A stretch of 64,000 nucleotides of DNA from contig JAWKKG010000004.1 in assembly GCA_041393395.1 (NCBI GenBank), positions 1 through 64,000 of the forward strand, read 5' to 3'. The first letter of the stretch is position 1, and the number at the start of each line of letters is the position of its first letter. The notes below the pieces were generated by a model, which had not been told where the DNA came from, made no database searches, and saw nothing but the letters and a program-made list of their open reading frames with translations. This document shows, in pieces, positions 24,968 to 34,716 of this stretch. Both the position numbers and the translations under genes were made by a program. This DNA comes from JAGQIB01 sp041393395. Lineage in GTDB: Bacteria > ARS69.

Positions 24968-26236
24968 ATGAAGAAACTCGCAGCGATCCTCGCGGTCGCC
25001 GCGCTCGCGATCGCGGGCTGTGGCGGCGGGGGCTCGGATTCCTCGAACGAGCCGATCCGGTTCTGGCACGCGATGGGCGGCCCGCTCGGCTCCGCGCTGG
25101 ATGAGCTGGTGGGCGAGTACTCCACCACCCACGCGCCGATCGAGAGCGTCTCGATGGGCAAGTACGAGGCGCTGTCGCAGAAGATCATGGCCGCCGTTGC
25201 GGCCGGCGGTCCGCCGGATCTCGCGCAGTGCTACGAGGCGTGGGCGGCGAACCTGATCGACAACGGATCGCTCGCGCCGATCAGCGGCTTCCTCGCGAGC
25301 CCGAAGGGCCTGTCCGAGGAGGAGATGGCGGATTTCTGGCCGATCTTCCTGGAGGCGTCCACGCACCAGGGCCAGCTGTGGACCTTCCCGTTCAACAAGT
25401 CCGTGCGCTGCCTGTACTACAACAAGGACATGTTCCGGGCGGCGGGACTCGATCCGGAACGTCCGCCGCGCACCTGGGACGAGTACCGCGACTACGCGCG
25501 CAAGCTCACGATCGACGCGGACGGCGACGGTCGCCCCGAGCAGTATGGCTTCGCGAGCCAGATCACCGCCTCGATGTTCGAGAACCTGCTCGTGCAGAAC
25601 GGCGGATCGCTCCTCAACGCCGACGAGACGGCGGTCGCGTTCGATTCGCCGGAGGGCATCGAAGCGCTCGAGTTCATGACCGACCTGCTCGTGCGAGATG
25701 GAACGTCGCGCGTGTCGCAGGGCTTCGAGTACCAGAACGAGTTCCTCGGCGGGCGCGTCGCGATGATCGAGGGCAGCTCGGTGACGCTCGCGTTCCTCGG
25801 CGGGAAATACACGTTCGAGCTCGGGATCGCGCCGCTGCCGGCCGGCAAGGTCGACGCGCAGCTCGTGGCCGGCACGGACGTCGTCGTCTTCAAGACGAGT
25901 CCGGAACGCGAGGCGGAAGCGTGGGCTTTCGTCAAGTGGTTCACGGAACCGGCCCAGACGGCCCGCTGGGCCGCCGCCACGGGATATCTGCCGGTCCGAA
26001 AATCGGCGATGACGCATCCGGCGTTGCAGGCGAAGATGTCCGACCACCCGGGACTGCGCGAAGCGTACGCGCAGCTCGAGCGGGCGGTCGCGCAGCCGAA
26101 GGCGCGCGGCTGGTACGAAGGGCGCACGATCCTCGAGCGCGACGCGATCGAGCCGGTCCTGCGCGGCAAGGCGGAACCGGCCGACGCGTTGCGCGCGGCG
26201 GCGGCGAAGGCGAACGAGGCGCTGGCCGAGAGCTAG
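24968..26236 (+). CDS. ABC transporter substrate-binding lipoprotein (family 1, sugar-type)
   Basis: 422 residues. Lipoprotein signal with lipobox AIAGC, Cys18 predicted to carry the lipid (MKKLAAILAVAALAIAGCG). The mature domain is a family-1 solute-binding fold: IRFWHAMGGPLGSALDELVGEY, GGPPDLAQCYEAWAANLIDNG, LWTFPFNKSVRCLYYNKDMF, RPPRTWDEYRDYARKLT, and a late FKTSPEREAEAWAFVKWFTEPAQTARWA. The closest functional analogues as families are glycerol-3-phosphate (UgpB) and maltose/oligosaccharide binders; the ligand is not decided. It completes a permease-permease-binder operon that must borrow an ATPase encoded elsewhere. Confidence 0.93.
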   Translation: MKKLAAILAVAALAIAGCGGGGSDSSNEPIRFWHAMGGPLGSALDELVGEYSTTHAPIESVSMGKYEALSQKIMAAVAAGGPPDLAQCYEAWAANLIDNGSLAPISGFLASPKGLSEEEMADFWPIFLEASTHQGQLWTFPFNKSVRCLYYNKDMFRAAGLDPERPPRTWDEYRDYARKLTIDADGDGRPEQYGFASQITASMFENLLVQNGGSLLNADETAVAFDSPEGIEALEFMTDLLVRDGTSRVSQGFEYQNEFLGGRVAMIEGSSVTLAFLGGKYTFELGIAPLPAGKVDAQLVAGTDVVVFKTSPEREAEAWAFVKWFTEPAQTARWAAATGYLPVRKSAMTHPALQAKMSDHPGLREAYAQLERAVAQPKARGWYEGRTILERDAIEPVLRGKAEPADALRAAAAKANEALAES

Positions 26237-26244
26237 CGATCACG

Positions 26245-26281
26245 GGACCCCGAGGCGGGGTCCTGCCCGAAACGAGGCAGG
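26245..26281 (+). terminator. Hairpin(s) after the ABC operon
   Basis: GGACCCCG (26245-26252) pairs perfectly with CGGGGTCC (26256-26263) around AGG. A competing stem CCTGCC/GGCAGG (26262-26267 and 26276-26281) overlaps it. No T-run follows, so termination strength is uncertain. The gap to the next likely start (26508) holds no other obvious gene. Confidence 0.45.
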
Positions 26282-26507
26282 AGTTTCGGCTCCGCCTCCC
26301 GAAGGGTGAATCGGAAGGGTGAAGAAGATGGCGGACGAACCCCTGGGGTCGTCGTCCGCGCGCGGGGAAGGGAAGCGGCGGGGCGGGGAAGAAGCGCGCC
26401 GGTTGACGGTCCGGGAAAACACGTGCTACACGGATCTGCTCGGCTCCCGGCCGGGCGAGTGCTTCCCAACCTCTCGCCGATCCCAGGGATCGGCCCGGAG
26501 TCGCATC

Positions 26508-28028
26508 TTGCCGCGTGTCTTCGCCCGCCGGGCGGCGCTCGTCGCCGCCGCGCTGGGAGTTCTCTCCCTGCTCCCGGATCGCGCGCTCGCCGTGGATCAT
26601 CTGCTGATCACGGAGTTCGCGAACACGCCGACCGCGGGCGAGTTCGTGGAGATCTTCAATCCCACCGGCGACACGATCCTGCTCGACGATTTCTACCTGA
26701 CCGACATGGTGTTCTACGGGAACGCCACCGGCACGCCGCCGTTCGACAATCCCGGCAACTACTGGCACCTCGCCGACGGCTCGCTCTCCACCGACGGTTT
26801 CGACTTCTGCGTGAAGTTCCCGGACGGAACCACCATGACGCCGGGGCAGACCCTCGTGGTCTCGATCTCGGACGGGGCCGGCTGCTCCGCGTCGTGGGGC
26901 GGAGCGCCCGTCGATTTCCAGCTGCCGCGCGGCACGCCTCCGTCCGTGACGGAGATGGTCGACGCCGGCCTCCTGCACCTCGGCCGCTCGACGGTCGGGG
27001 CCAGCGCCGGGCTCACGAACGGTCGCGAGGTGCTGGTCCTGTTCCGCTGGGATGGTGAATCGGATCTCGTCGAAGACGTCGACATCGTGCAGTGGAGCGA
27101 TTCGGGACCGGTCGGCACGGGGAACAACACGATCTCACCGTGCAAGACCGGCATCACCGTGGGCACCTCGACGTATCGCGACGATACGCTCCCGGGCCAG
27201 CAAGAGGTCGTCCTCCCGCACGAGTTCGGCTTCACGAATTCTCGCTTCGCATACGAGGAAACGGGGGAGACGCTCACCGGCGGCAACGGCGTCACCGGAC
27301 ACGACGAGACGAGCGAGCCCTACTCCACGACCTGGGTGCGGAGCTCTCCGGCCACACCGGGCTCGCCCGGTCCGTACGGTCCGCCCGTGATCACCGCGGC
27401 GGAAGCGAGCGCCGTGGACCGCATTCGCGTGACGTTCTCGTCCGCGCTCAGCGCCACGACCGCGAACGAGGTCACGAGTTTCCAGGTCACGCTGGTCCGA
27501 CTCGCGTCCGGCGCTCCGCTCGCCGCCCCGGTCTCCCTGTCCCGCGCCGTGCTCGACGCTTCCACCGAGAACCGCGTGGTGGAGCTCTGGACCGCGGATC
27601 TGCTGCCGGAGGCGTACTACGAGGTGCGTGTCACGGCGGACTTGCTGTCCGAGGACGGCCGCGCGTCGGTGCCCGCCGGCACGCGAGTGTTCCTGTACGG
27701 ATTCCGTGACAGCCCCGTCCTCGTGCTGGACGTGCCGCGCGCGCCCTACGTGCCTGCCGTGGATGGGGACTTGCACTTCTCGTACCGCGCGCCACAGGGA
27801 CAGGAGGTCGTCATCCGGATCCTCGATTTCGAGGGACGGGAGGTGATCCACTTCCGCGACGAGTCTCCCAGCGGCGGGATCCAGGCGCTGTTCTGGGGCG
27901 GCCGCGATCGACTCGGCCAGCGGGTGCGGGCCGGGGTCTACTACATGCACATGGAAGTGCCGGGCTCGGGTCGTCGCGCGGTGGAGCCGCTCGTGATCGG
28001 CGCGCCGGGATCGGAGGTCGGACGATGA
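26508..28028 (+). CDS. Secreted lamin-tail-domain protein with FlgD-Ig-like C-terminus
   Basis: 506 residues from TTG 26508 (CGGAG upstream). This start puts a classical signal peptide first (RRAALVAAALGVLSLLPDRALA); the frame is open back to 26319, but that would add a long basic extension. Residues after cleavage form a lamin tail domain (HLLITEFANTPTAGEFVEIFNPTGDT). The middle contains a CARDB/Ig-like segment (VITAAEASAVDRIRVTFSSAL). The end is FlgD-Ig-like (VVIRILDFEGREVIHF, GGRDRLGQRVRAGVYYMHMEVPGSG). It is the first gene of a six-gene run, overlapping the next ATG. Likely exported and cell-surface; function unknown. Confidence 0.78.
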   Translation: MPRVFARRAALVAAALGVLSLLPDRALAVDHLLITEFANTPTAGEFVEIFNPTGDTILLDDFYLTDMVFYGNATGTPPFDNPGNYWHLADGSLSTDGFDFCVKFPDGTTMTPGQTLVVSISDGAGCSASWGGAPVDFQLPRGTPPSVTEMVDAGLLHLGRSTVGASAGLTNGREVLVLFRWDGESDLVEDVDIVQWSDSGPVGTGNNTISPCKTGITVGTSTYRDDTLPGQQEVVLPHEFGFTNSRFAYEETGETLTGGNGVTGHDETSEPYSTTWVRSSPATPGSPGPYGPPVITAAEASAVDRIRVTFSSALSATTANEVTSFQVTLVRLASGAPLAAPVSLSRAVLDASTENRVVELWTADLLPEAYYEVRVTADLLSEDGRASVPAGTRVFLYGFRDSPVLVLDVPRAPYVPAVDGDLHFSYRAPQGQEVVIRILDFEGREVIHFRDESPSGGIQALFWGGRDRLGQRVRAGVYYMHMEVPGSGRRAVEPLVIGAPGSEVGR

Positions 28029-31000
28029 GGCGTCTCTCGCTCGCGGTCCTCGCGCTGTTCGCCCTGCCGCTCGCCGCGCGCGAGCTGCCGCAGGATCTTT
28101 CGGCGTACAATCCGTTCGCTCCCGAGGGACCGCCGGTCGTGCTGGGCGGCATCACGCCGATTTCCGGCGTCAACGCGAACGCCGCGAACGGATTCGCGCA
28201 GATCGGCGAGTTCGCGTTCGTGAAGATCCGAGGCGTCGCCCAGAGCGCGACCGGGGATCTCGACCCGTATGACGTGGGCAGCCCTTCGACCTGGTTCTAC
28301 GTGAACGACGGCACCGGCGGCGTGGCGATCGCGCAGAGTGGGGGCGTCATTCGTTCCGTGGCGGCCGGCGACTCCGTGGAGGTCGAGACGTTCGTGTTCA
28401 CGCAGCGGCAGAGCCCGCTGCGCGGTACCCGTGCGATCGATCACGGCGCGGTGTTCCCGGGCACGATCACGATCCTGGCCACGAATCGACCGCTCACCCC
28501 GGCCGTCGCGCACACCGCGGCCGAGATCGTGACGAATGGCGATTCGTACGAAGGCTCGCTCGTCATCGTTTCCGGACTGACGCTCGTGAATCCGGCTCAG
28601 TGGCCGGCGGTCGGGGCGTCGGCGTTCGTGGACGTGACGGACGGAACCACGACGTTCCGCGCGTACGTGGACGATGAAACGGACATCGCCCAGAACTCGC
28701 CGCCCGCCGGCGCGTTCGACCTGACCGGCTTCGTGGCGCAGCACGACGCGGCCGCCCCGGAGACCGGGCCGTTCACGACGGGACACTTCCTGTACCCGCG
28801 CGGCATCGCGGACTTCGCCCAGGGCGACGGCTCCGGCACCGCGACCGTCACGCCGACGTTCGCCCTCACCGGCGCCACGGGGCAGACCGTGACGACCACC
28901 GTGACCGGCCAGGACGTTTCGCTGGAGACGATCGAGATCGTGATCCCGGCCACCTGGACCTGGGACACGCCGGGCGATCTCACGCTCTCCGGCCCGGGCT
29001 TCGCCGGCGCGAGCGGCTCGTTCCGGATCGACGGAGCGAACCACGTCGCGGTCGTGTCGAACGCGGCGGTCACGGCCTCGAGTTCCGGCACGCTCGCGAT
29101 CGGCTCGCTCACCGCGCCCGCCGACGTGGAGACCTCGACGTTCGTCGTCCGCACGGCGACTCCCGGTGGCTCGCCGACGCCGATCACCGCCTCGCCCCAG
29201 GTCACGGTCGTGGAGGCCGCGCAGCCGGGCGACATCGTGATCAACGAGCTGTACCCGGTCACGATCACCCTGGATCAGGGCATCGAGCGCTCTGAGTTCA
29301 TCGAGCTCCACAACGTCTCCGGCGCGGACCTCTCGATCGACGGCTGGACGCTGCAGGACGTGGGCCGCGTGGCCGGCTGCGGGTTCGGGGCGCGATGGGC
29401 GTTCCCGTCCGGCACCATGATCCCGGCCGACGGCTACGCGGTCGTGTGCCGCAACTCGCGGGACGCGAGCAACGGCGCCGGCTTCCTCGTGGACTTCCCC
29501 TCGTTCCCGGCCACCGTGCCGCTGTTCGAGATGTACGACTCGGTCGGGTACGCGTCCGCGGTCGATGACCCGACCACGCCGAACATGATCCTCCGGGATC
29601 CGTCGGCCACGAACGACCAGATCGTGCTGCTCGGCGGCGCGAACACGAACGTCGGCCAGTGCGAGACCGATGCGGTGCCGGACGTCGAGTTCCCGTTCTT
29701 CGAGCGCATCCTGCTGCGCGACGCGCTCGGCAACCCGATCGATCTCGCGGAGTACCGCGAACTCGGCCCGTGCGACGAGTTCGACTGCGGCGACGGTCTC
29801 TCGTCGCCCGGCGACGCCTATCCGTACGGACCTCCCGGCTACCGGCACACGCTCGGCCGCGACGCGACGTCGACCGACACGGACATCTCGCGTGACGACT
29901 TCTTCCCGTCTTCGCAGCCGACCCCGGGTGCCGCAAACGTGCCGGGCGACACCGTGCCGCCCACGATCGCGGCTGCCTCCGTGCTGTCGGCCGTGCAGAT
30001 CCAGGTGGAGTACTCGGAAATCGTGGACGAGGCTTCGGCCCTCGATCCCGCGAACTACGAGGTGATCGTGAACGGCGAGTCGTACGCCGTGGTCACCGTC
30101 GTCGCGTCTCCGGTGAAGTTCGCGTCGGACGGCACGGTCACGGCGACGCCGCAGCGCATGTTCTTCCTGTCGGTGGCGCAGCTCCCCACCGGCGTCGCGG
30201 GGACTCTTCGCATCCAGGGGGTCCGCGACCTCGTGATCGGCGGCCTCGGGGGCAACGAGATCGACGACACCGCGTCCGTCGCGATCGAGCCGAACGCGGC
30301 CGCGATCTGTCGCATCCAGGAGTTCGACGAGCAGGGATTCTCGCCGGCCGTCGGCGATACGGTCGTGTGCGCCGGCTGGGTCACGCTCGGCGACATTCCG
30401 CCCGTCGAGTTCGGGGACCTGCTTCCCGTCGATCGACTCTCGATCTGGGTGCAGGAACCCGGCGGTTGCGGGGTGAACGTGTTCGCGTTCCTCCCGGACG
30501 ATCCGGTCGACATCGAGGCGGACTTCGGCGCCGTGCGCCGGTTCGGCGTGCTCGTGAACGACTTCGTGCAGATCCGCGGCACGGTCACCGAGTTCATCTC
30601 GTCCAGCTCCGGCTCCGGCGCCGTGACCGAGATCGCGCTGCTGTCCGGCACGGCGCCCTACCGCCTGCTCGCCCGCGGCCTCGACGGCCCGGCACCGCTG
30701 CGCGTGTCCACCACCGATGCGAACGACGAGCGGCTCGAGGGCCTGCTCATTCGCACCGAGGGAACCGTGATCAACCAGAACTCTCTCGCGGCCTGGATCG
30801 ACGACGGCTCGGGCTCCGTGCAGGTGTTTCAGAACTTCGGGAGCATCGACCTCACGCGATTCGTGGTCGGTGACCGCCTCGACGTCACCGGCGTGATCAC
30901 GCAGTTCGACTCGAGCCCGCCGTACCTGCAGGGCTACGAGCTCGTGCCGCAGAATCAGGAAGCGGTCTTCACGGTGGACGGCGGCTTCGCGTCCGGCGGT

Positions 31001-31318
31001 CCCTCCGTCACCGTGGACAAGGCCGTGCTCGTGCCGGATCTCGGCGAGACCATCCACATCGAGACGGTCGCGCCGCAACGCTCCAAGCTCATCGTGGAGA
31101 TCTTCGACCCGACGGGGCGTCGTATCCACGTTCTGTACGACGGGATCGGACTCGGCACGGTCGGGTTCGATTGGGACGGTCGCGACCAGCGTGGCGCGCC
31201 CGTTCACCCGGGCGTGTACCTGTGTCGGGTTCGTTCCGTCGCGCTCGACGGCGGTCCCGTTCAGAACCACACCGCGCCGATCGTCGTGGGCCTTCGTCTG
31301 AACGGAGGCTCTCGATGA
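28025..31318 (+). CDS. Large secreted protein: OB-fold-like, lamin-tail and FlgD-Ig domains
   Basis: 1097 residues. Signal peptide MRRLSLAVLALFALPLAARE. Residues about 40-160 have the pattern of the extracellular OB-fold modules found near nucleases (GEFAFVKIRGVAQSATG, TWFYVNDGTGGVAI, VAAGDSVEVETFVF), with similar strands repeated near 160-250 and 840-950. A lamin tail domain lies at about 400-560 (DIVINELYPVTI, RSEFIELHNVSGADLSIDGW). A Big-like domain (VPPTIAAASVLSAVQIQVEY) follows. The C-terminal about 80 residues are FlgD-Ig-like (LIVEIFDPTGRRIHVLYDG, HPGVYLCRVRSVALDG). No nuclease catalytic domain is visible. It overlaps the neighbours on both sides by 4 bases. Confidence 0.8.
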   Translation: MRRLSLAVLALFALPLAARELPQDLSAYNPFAPEGPPVVLGGITPISGVNANAANGFAQIGEFAFVKIRGVAQSATGDLDPYDVGSPSTWFYVNDGTGGVAIAQSGGVIRSVAAGDSVEVETFVFTQRQSPLRGTRAIDHGAVFPGTITILATNRPLTPAVAHTAAEIVTNGDSYEGSLVIVSGLTLVNPAQWPAVGASAFVDVTDGTTTFRAYVDDETDIAQNSPPAGAFDLTGFVAQHDAAAPETGPFTTGHFLYPRGIADFAQGDGSGTATVTPTFALTGATGQTVTTTVTGQDVSLETIEIVIPATWTWDTPGDLTLSGPGFAGASGSFRIDGANHVAVVSNAAVTASSSGTLAIGSLTAPADVETSTFVVRTATPGGSPTPITASPQVTVVEAAQPGDIVINELYPVTITLDQGIERSEFIELHNVSGADLSIDGWTLQDVGRVAGCGFGARWAFPSGTMIPADGYAVVCRNSRDASNGAGFLVDFPSFPATVPLFEMYDSVGYASAVDDPTTPNMILRDPSATNDQIVLLGGANTNVGQCETDAVPDVEFPFFERILLRDALGNPIDLAEYRELGPCDEFDCGDGLSSPGDAYPYGPPGYRHTLGRDATSTDTDISRDDFFPSSQPTPGAANVPGDTVPPTIAAASVLSAVQIQVEYSEIVDEASALDPANYEVIVNGESYAVVTVVASPVKFASDGTVTATPQRMFFLSVAQLPTGVAGTLRIQGVRDLVIGGLGGNEIDDTASVAIEPNAAAICRIQEFDEQGFSPAVGDTVVCAGWVTLGDIPPVEFGDLLPVDRLSIWVQEPGGCGVNVFAFLPDDPVDIEADFGAVRRFGVLVNDFVQIRGTVTEFISSSSGSGAVTEIALLSGTAPYRLLARGLDGPAPLRVSTTDANDERLEGLLIRTEGTVINQNSLAAWIDDGSGSVQVFQNFGSIDLTRFVVGDRLDVTGVITQFDSSPPYLQGYELVPQNQEAVFTVDGGFASGGPSVTVDKAVLVPDLGETIHIETVAPQRSKLIVEIFDPTGRRIHVLYDGIGLGTVGFDWDGRDQRGAPVHPGVYLCRVRSVALDGGPVQNHTAPIVVGLRLNGGSR

Positions 31319-31341
31319 GCGGCGACCACGGAGGTGTACCG

Positions 31342-32217
31342 GTGAGAGTTGCGCGGATCCCGGTCGTCGTCGCCGCCTGGCTTCTCCTGGCGGCGGCTCC
31401 GGCCCGGGCGATCTTCGATGATCTCGAGTTCAGTCCCCGCGCGCGCGCGCTCGGGGGTTCCTACGCGGCGCTGTCGGACGACGCGTCGGCACTGTTCTAC
31501 AACCCGGCCGGACTCGTGGAGATCACGGGGCACGATCTGCAGGGTGCGACCTTCCAGCCCTGGAACCTCGGCTTCGTGCGCGCGAACGCGCTCTCGTACG
31601 CCGTGCCGGCCGGATCGTGGGGCACGTTCGCGGTCGGGTACGCGGACTTCCGCGCGGAGAACGACGGCACGGTGCTCTCCATCGAGCGCACCGTGGCGAT
31701 CGGCCAGGGCTTCCAGGTCATGGAGGACCTGTCCTCGAGCCTGTCGTTCGGCTACGTGGCGAACCTGTACAACCTCGACTACCCCACGCGTTCCGTGACC
31801 GGGGTGGATCTCGGCTCGCAGACGACGTTCGGACTCGACGTCGGCTTCCTCGCGCGTCTCCACTCGCGCACGACGGCCGGTGTGTTCATCAAGAACGTGA
31901 ACAACCCGTCGATGGGCGACTACGAGACGACCGACCTGCGGCAGCGGGTTTCCGGTGGCATCGCGTACACGCCCTACGCCGGGGTGATCACGACGATCGA
32001 GCTCGAGAAGGAAGTCGGCGAGGACGTCCAGATCCACGGTGGCCTCGAAGCCCAGGTCACGGATCCGCTGTACCTGCGCTTCGGCGCCCAGTCCAAGCCG
32101 AACCTGTTCGACGTGGGGGTCGGCCTCGTGTGGCGACAGGTGCGCGTGGATCTCACGTACACGCACCATCCGATCCTCGACGGCACGTTCCGCTATGGCC
32201 TCCGGCTGAGTCTGTAG
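31342..32217 (+). CDS. PorV/PorQ-like outer-membrane protein
   Basis: About 291 residues from GTG 31342, which has GGAGG (31330-31334) at a 7-base spacing and opens a clean signal peptide (RVARIPVVVAAWLLLAAAPARA); ATG 31315, overlapping the previous stop, is the alternative. The mature start FSPRARALGGSYAALSDDASALFYNPAGL is the hallmark of the PorV/UPF0164/OmpP1-related barrel family, in which PorV acts in type IX secretion. The rest is repeated amphipathic strands ending FRYGLRLSL. It sits immediately downstream of the FlgD-Ig proteins it might help to export or attach; that link is inference. Confidence 0.82.
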   Translation: MRVARIPVVVAAWLLLAAAPARAIFDDLEFSPRARALGGSYAALSDDASALFYNPAGLVEITGHDLQGATFQPWNLGFVRANALSYAVPAGSWGTFAVGYADFRAENDGTVLSIERTVAIGQGFQVMEDLSSSLSFGYVANLYNLDYPTRSVTGVDLGSQTTFGLDVGFLARLHSRTTAGVFIKNVNNPSMGDYETTDLRQRVSGGIAYTPYAGVITTIELEKEVGEDVQIHGGLEAQVTDPLYLRFGAQSKPNLFDVGVGLVWRQVRVDLTYTHHPILDGTFRYGLRLSL

Positions 32218-32227
32218 GGGGGAGGCC

Positions 32228-34699
32228 ATGCGGAATCTCGTCTGGAAGATCGCCCTTCTCGTTTCCGGTTTCGTGGTCTCGGCCACGGCGCCGGCGGCGG
32301 AGACGGAGCCGATCGACCTGAACGCCGCCACCCTGGCGGAGATCCAGGCGCTCCCCGTGTCCCGGACGCTGGCGCGCGCGATCTGGGAGCACCGTCAGTA
32401 CGTCGACTGGTACTTCGACGTCACCGACCTGGTGGACGTACCCGGGATGACGCCCGAGGACCTCGCGGTCCTGCGGCCGCTGGTCCGCATCGTCCCCGTG
32501 ACGATCGACGAGGAGGACCAGCGCAAGGACGACCTCTTCTACAAGTTCGAGTGGTGGGAGGGCGCCGAGGGGACGGACGAAGCGCTGGTGGAGCTGTACA
32601 AGGACCTGGCGTTGTACCCCGTGAACGTCAACCGGGCGCGGATCGTGGATCTGCAGAACCTGCAGAACGTGTCGCCGATCGACGCGGTGGCGATCGAGAA
32701 GCACCGCCTCCGGGTGGGGGAGATCGCGAACACGAGCGCGCTCCGGCGTGCCGACGGTCTGTCCGGATGGGGTTACTCGAACGCGCGCACGTTCCTCTCC
32801 TACACGGATCCGGAGGAGATCGACGACTCGTTCCACGGCGCGTGGTCCCTGCGCCTCGACACGAGCCCGTGGTTCACGGAGACCGACGACCTGCTCCGCG
32901 ACGACCGCGATCCGCAGCAGGGCACGAACGACAACTGGTTCGACCGACTCGACCTCGAGGATCCGGATCCGGCGATCTACCAGAAGCTCCGCATCCGCCG
33001 CGGTCGCAATCTCGAGGCGGGCGGCGAGATGAACCGAGCGCTCGGGAGCCAGCAGACGCTCGACTCCGTGAAGGGCTACGTGTCCGTGCAGGATCTGGAG
33101 CTCGGACCGGTCGCGGTGGACAAGCTCCTCGTGGGCTCGTTCTCGATCTCCTGGGGCCAGGGCGTGGTCATGGAGAACACCGACTTCCGGAGCTCGCGCA
33201 AGAGCGGGTACGGATTCGGGAAGCGCTACGACGGCATCCTCGGCGACCTCTCGCGCGGGCAGGAGTACGAGCTCCGGGGCATCGCGAGCGAGGCCCGCCT
33301 CGGACCCGTGCGCGCGCTCGGCTTCTTCTCCGACGTGGATCGCGACGCCGTGCTGAACGCGGACGGCTCCGTCAATCGCCTCATCCGCCTCGACCCGCGC
33401 GTGACGAACGATCAGCTCGCGGAGGCCGGGCTTCGCCCGATGATCGATCAGCTCCACGAGCGCACCTGGGGCGGCAACGTCCGCGTGGAGTCCGGCGGAA
33501 ACTGGATCGGCTTGGGCGGCTACGAGAGCCGCTACGACCGGTTCTTCGATCCCAAGTGGGATCCGCGCGACCCCACGGACAAGAATCCGCTCGTGGCCGA
33601 CGACGACGAGGACAACCTCGTGGCGCAGGACAACGAGTACTTCGCGTCGTACAAGAGCCCGGGCAAGTACCGCCGTGTCTACGGGGCGGACTTCCAGTAC
33701 GTGCTCGAGAACCTCGCGCTGCAGGGCGAGTACGCGGAGCTCGACCTCGGGAAGAACCCGCTGAAGATCGGATCGAATCCTTCGGCGCTCGTGCTGAACG
33801 CGTTCCTGCAGTACGAGAACCTGAACTTCCTCGTGCTGTGGCGCGACTACGACCTCGAGTTCGACAACCCGTACCAGCGCTCGTTCTCGAACTACGAGCG
33901 CTTCAAGGGCACGATCCTGGAGGACTACTTCCGGCTGGAGGATCCGCTCTACGGATTCCTGTACACGAACTCCGTGCAGCCGCAGGCGGAGCGAGGCGTC
34001 TACTTCAGCACGCGATACCGGATGAGCGAGAAGCTCACCGGCGTGGTGGAGTGGGACTCCTGGCGGCGGCAGGGTGACATGAGCATGTACTACCGTGCGG
34101 TGGGCCGGCTCGAGTACCGCTTCCTGTTCCCGCTGCGGCTCAAGATCCGACACAAGCTGCAGAGCCGGGAGGAGGACAACTTCCTCGACGTGTCGATCTT
34201 CGAGAACGTCGAGACGCGCATGGACCTCGAGTACCGGCTTTCCCGATTCGACCAGCTGAAGCTGTTCCTCGGCCTGTCGCACACGCAGTGGCCGCCGCGC
34301 GGCCGTCTGCAGGGAACGCCCGGCGCGAGCGGCGCGGCGCCGATCCAGGGGAACAACGCGCAGCCCGCGAGCGCGTGGGGCGTGTGGTACACGCACAACT
34401 TCCCGTCCGGCCGGATCAAGATCGACGGTGCGTTCCTGGCCTACGACGGCTTCCTCTGGTTCTTCGAGAAGTCGACGTTCCGCGTGGTGGACGGCAGCGC
34501 GTTCCGCTGGTTCGCCGAGATCACGGATCGCCTCTCCGATCGGATGACCGTGCGCTTCCGCTACGGGCGGGAGAACACGCTGCGGAACACGAACATCGAC
34601 GTGCGGCAGTTCAACGAGCCGGTGCTCGATCCGATCGATGCCGACAACGTGAAACAGGATCGCAGCTGGTTCCGGCTGCAGGCCGACTACAACTTCTGA
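32228..34699 (+). CDS. Helix-hairpin-helix protein fused to an outer-membrane barrel-like domain
   Basis: 823 residues. Signal peptide MRNLVWKIALLVSGFVVSATAPAA. Residues about 30-150 hold two ComEA-like helix-hairpin-helix units (PIDLNAATLAEIQALP...DLVDVPGMTPEDLAVLR and YPVNVNRARIVDLQNLQ...), a DNA-binding type fold in ComEA. From about 200 the protein is rich in alternating strands (SLRLDTSPWFTE, YGFGKRYDGILGDLSRGQEYELRG) and ends FRLQADYNF with a terminal Phe, as expected of a beta-barrel assembled by BAM. The DNA-binding role of the HHH units here is inference from ComEA. Neighbours: PorV-like barrel upstream, second barrel downstream with TGATG overlap. Confidence 0.8.
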   Translation: MRNLVWKIALLVSGFVVSATAPAAETEPIDLNAATLAEIQALPVSRTLARAIWEHRQYVDWYFDVTDLVDVPGMTPEDLAVLRPLVRIVPVTIDEEDQRKDDLFYKFEWWEGAEGTDEALVELYKDLALYPVNVNRARIVDLQNLQNVSPIDAVAIEKHRLRVGEIANTSALRRADGLSGWGYSNARTFLSYTDPEEIDDSFHGAWSLRLDTSPWFTETDDLLRDDRDPQQGTNDNWFDRLDLEDPDPAIYQKLRIRRGRNLEAGGEMNRALGSQQTLDSVKGYVSVQDLELGPVAVDKLLVGSFSISWGQGVVMENTDFRSSRKSGYGFGKRYDGILGDLSRGQEYELRGIASEARLGPVRALGFFSDVDRDAVLNADGSVNRLIRLDPRVTNDQLAEAGLRPMIDQLHERTWGGNVRVESGGNWIGLGGYESRYDRFFDPKWDPRDPTDKNPLVADDDEDNLVAQDNEYFASYKSPGKYRRVYGADFQYVLENLALQGEYAELDLGKNPLKIGSNPSALVLNAFLQYENLNFLVLWRDYDLEFDNPYQRSFSNYERFKGTILEDYFRLEDPLYGFLYTNSVQPQAERGVYFSTRYRMSEKLTGVVEWDSWRRQGDMSMYYRAVGRLEYRFLFPLRLKIRHKLQSREEDNFLDVSIFENVETRMDLEYRLSRFDQLKLFLGLSHTQWPPRGRLQGTPGASGAAPIQGNNAQPASAWGVWYTHNFPSGRIKIDGAFLAYDGFLWFFEKSTFRVVDGSAFRWFAEITDRLSDRMTVRFRYGRENTLRNTNIDVRQFNEPVLDPIDADNVKQDRSWFRLQADYNF

Positions 34700-34716
34700 T
34701 GCCCGGGAGAACGCCA

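Noticed and set aside
27941..31270. 1109-codon open frame on the minus strand
   Set aside because: Opposite the OB-fold/lamin-tail gene; its translation is Arg/Asp/His-rich with no domain, typical of antisense frames in GC-rich DNA.
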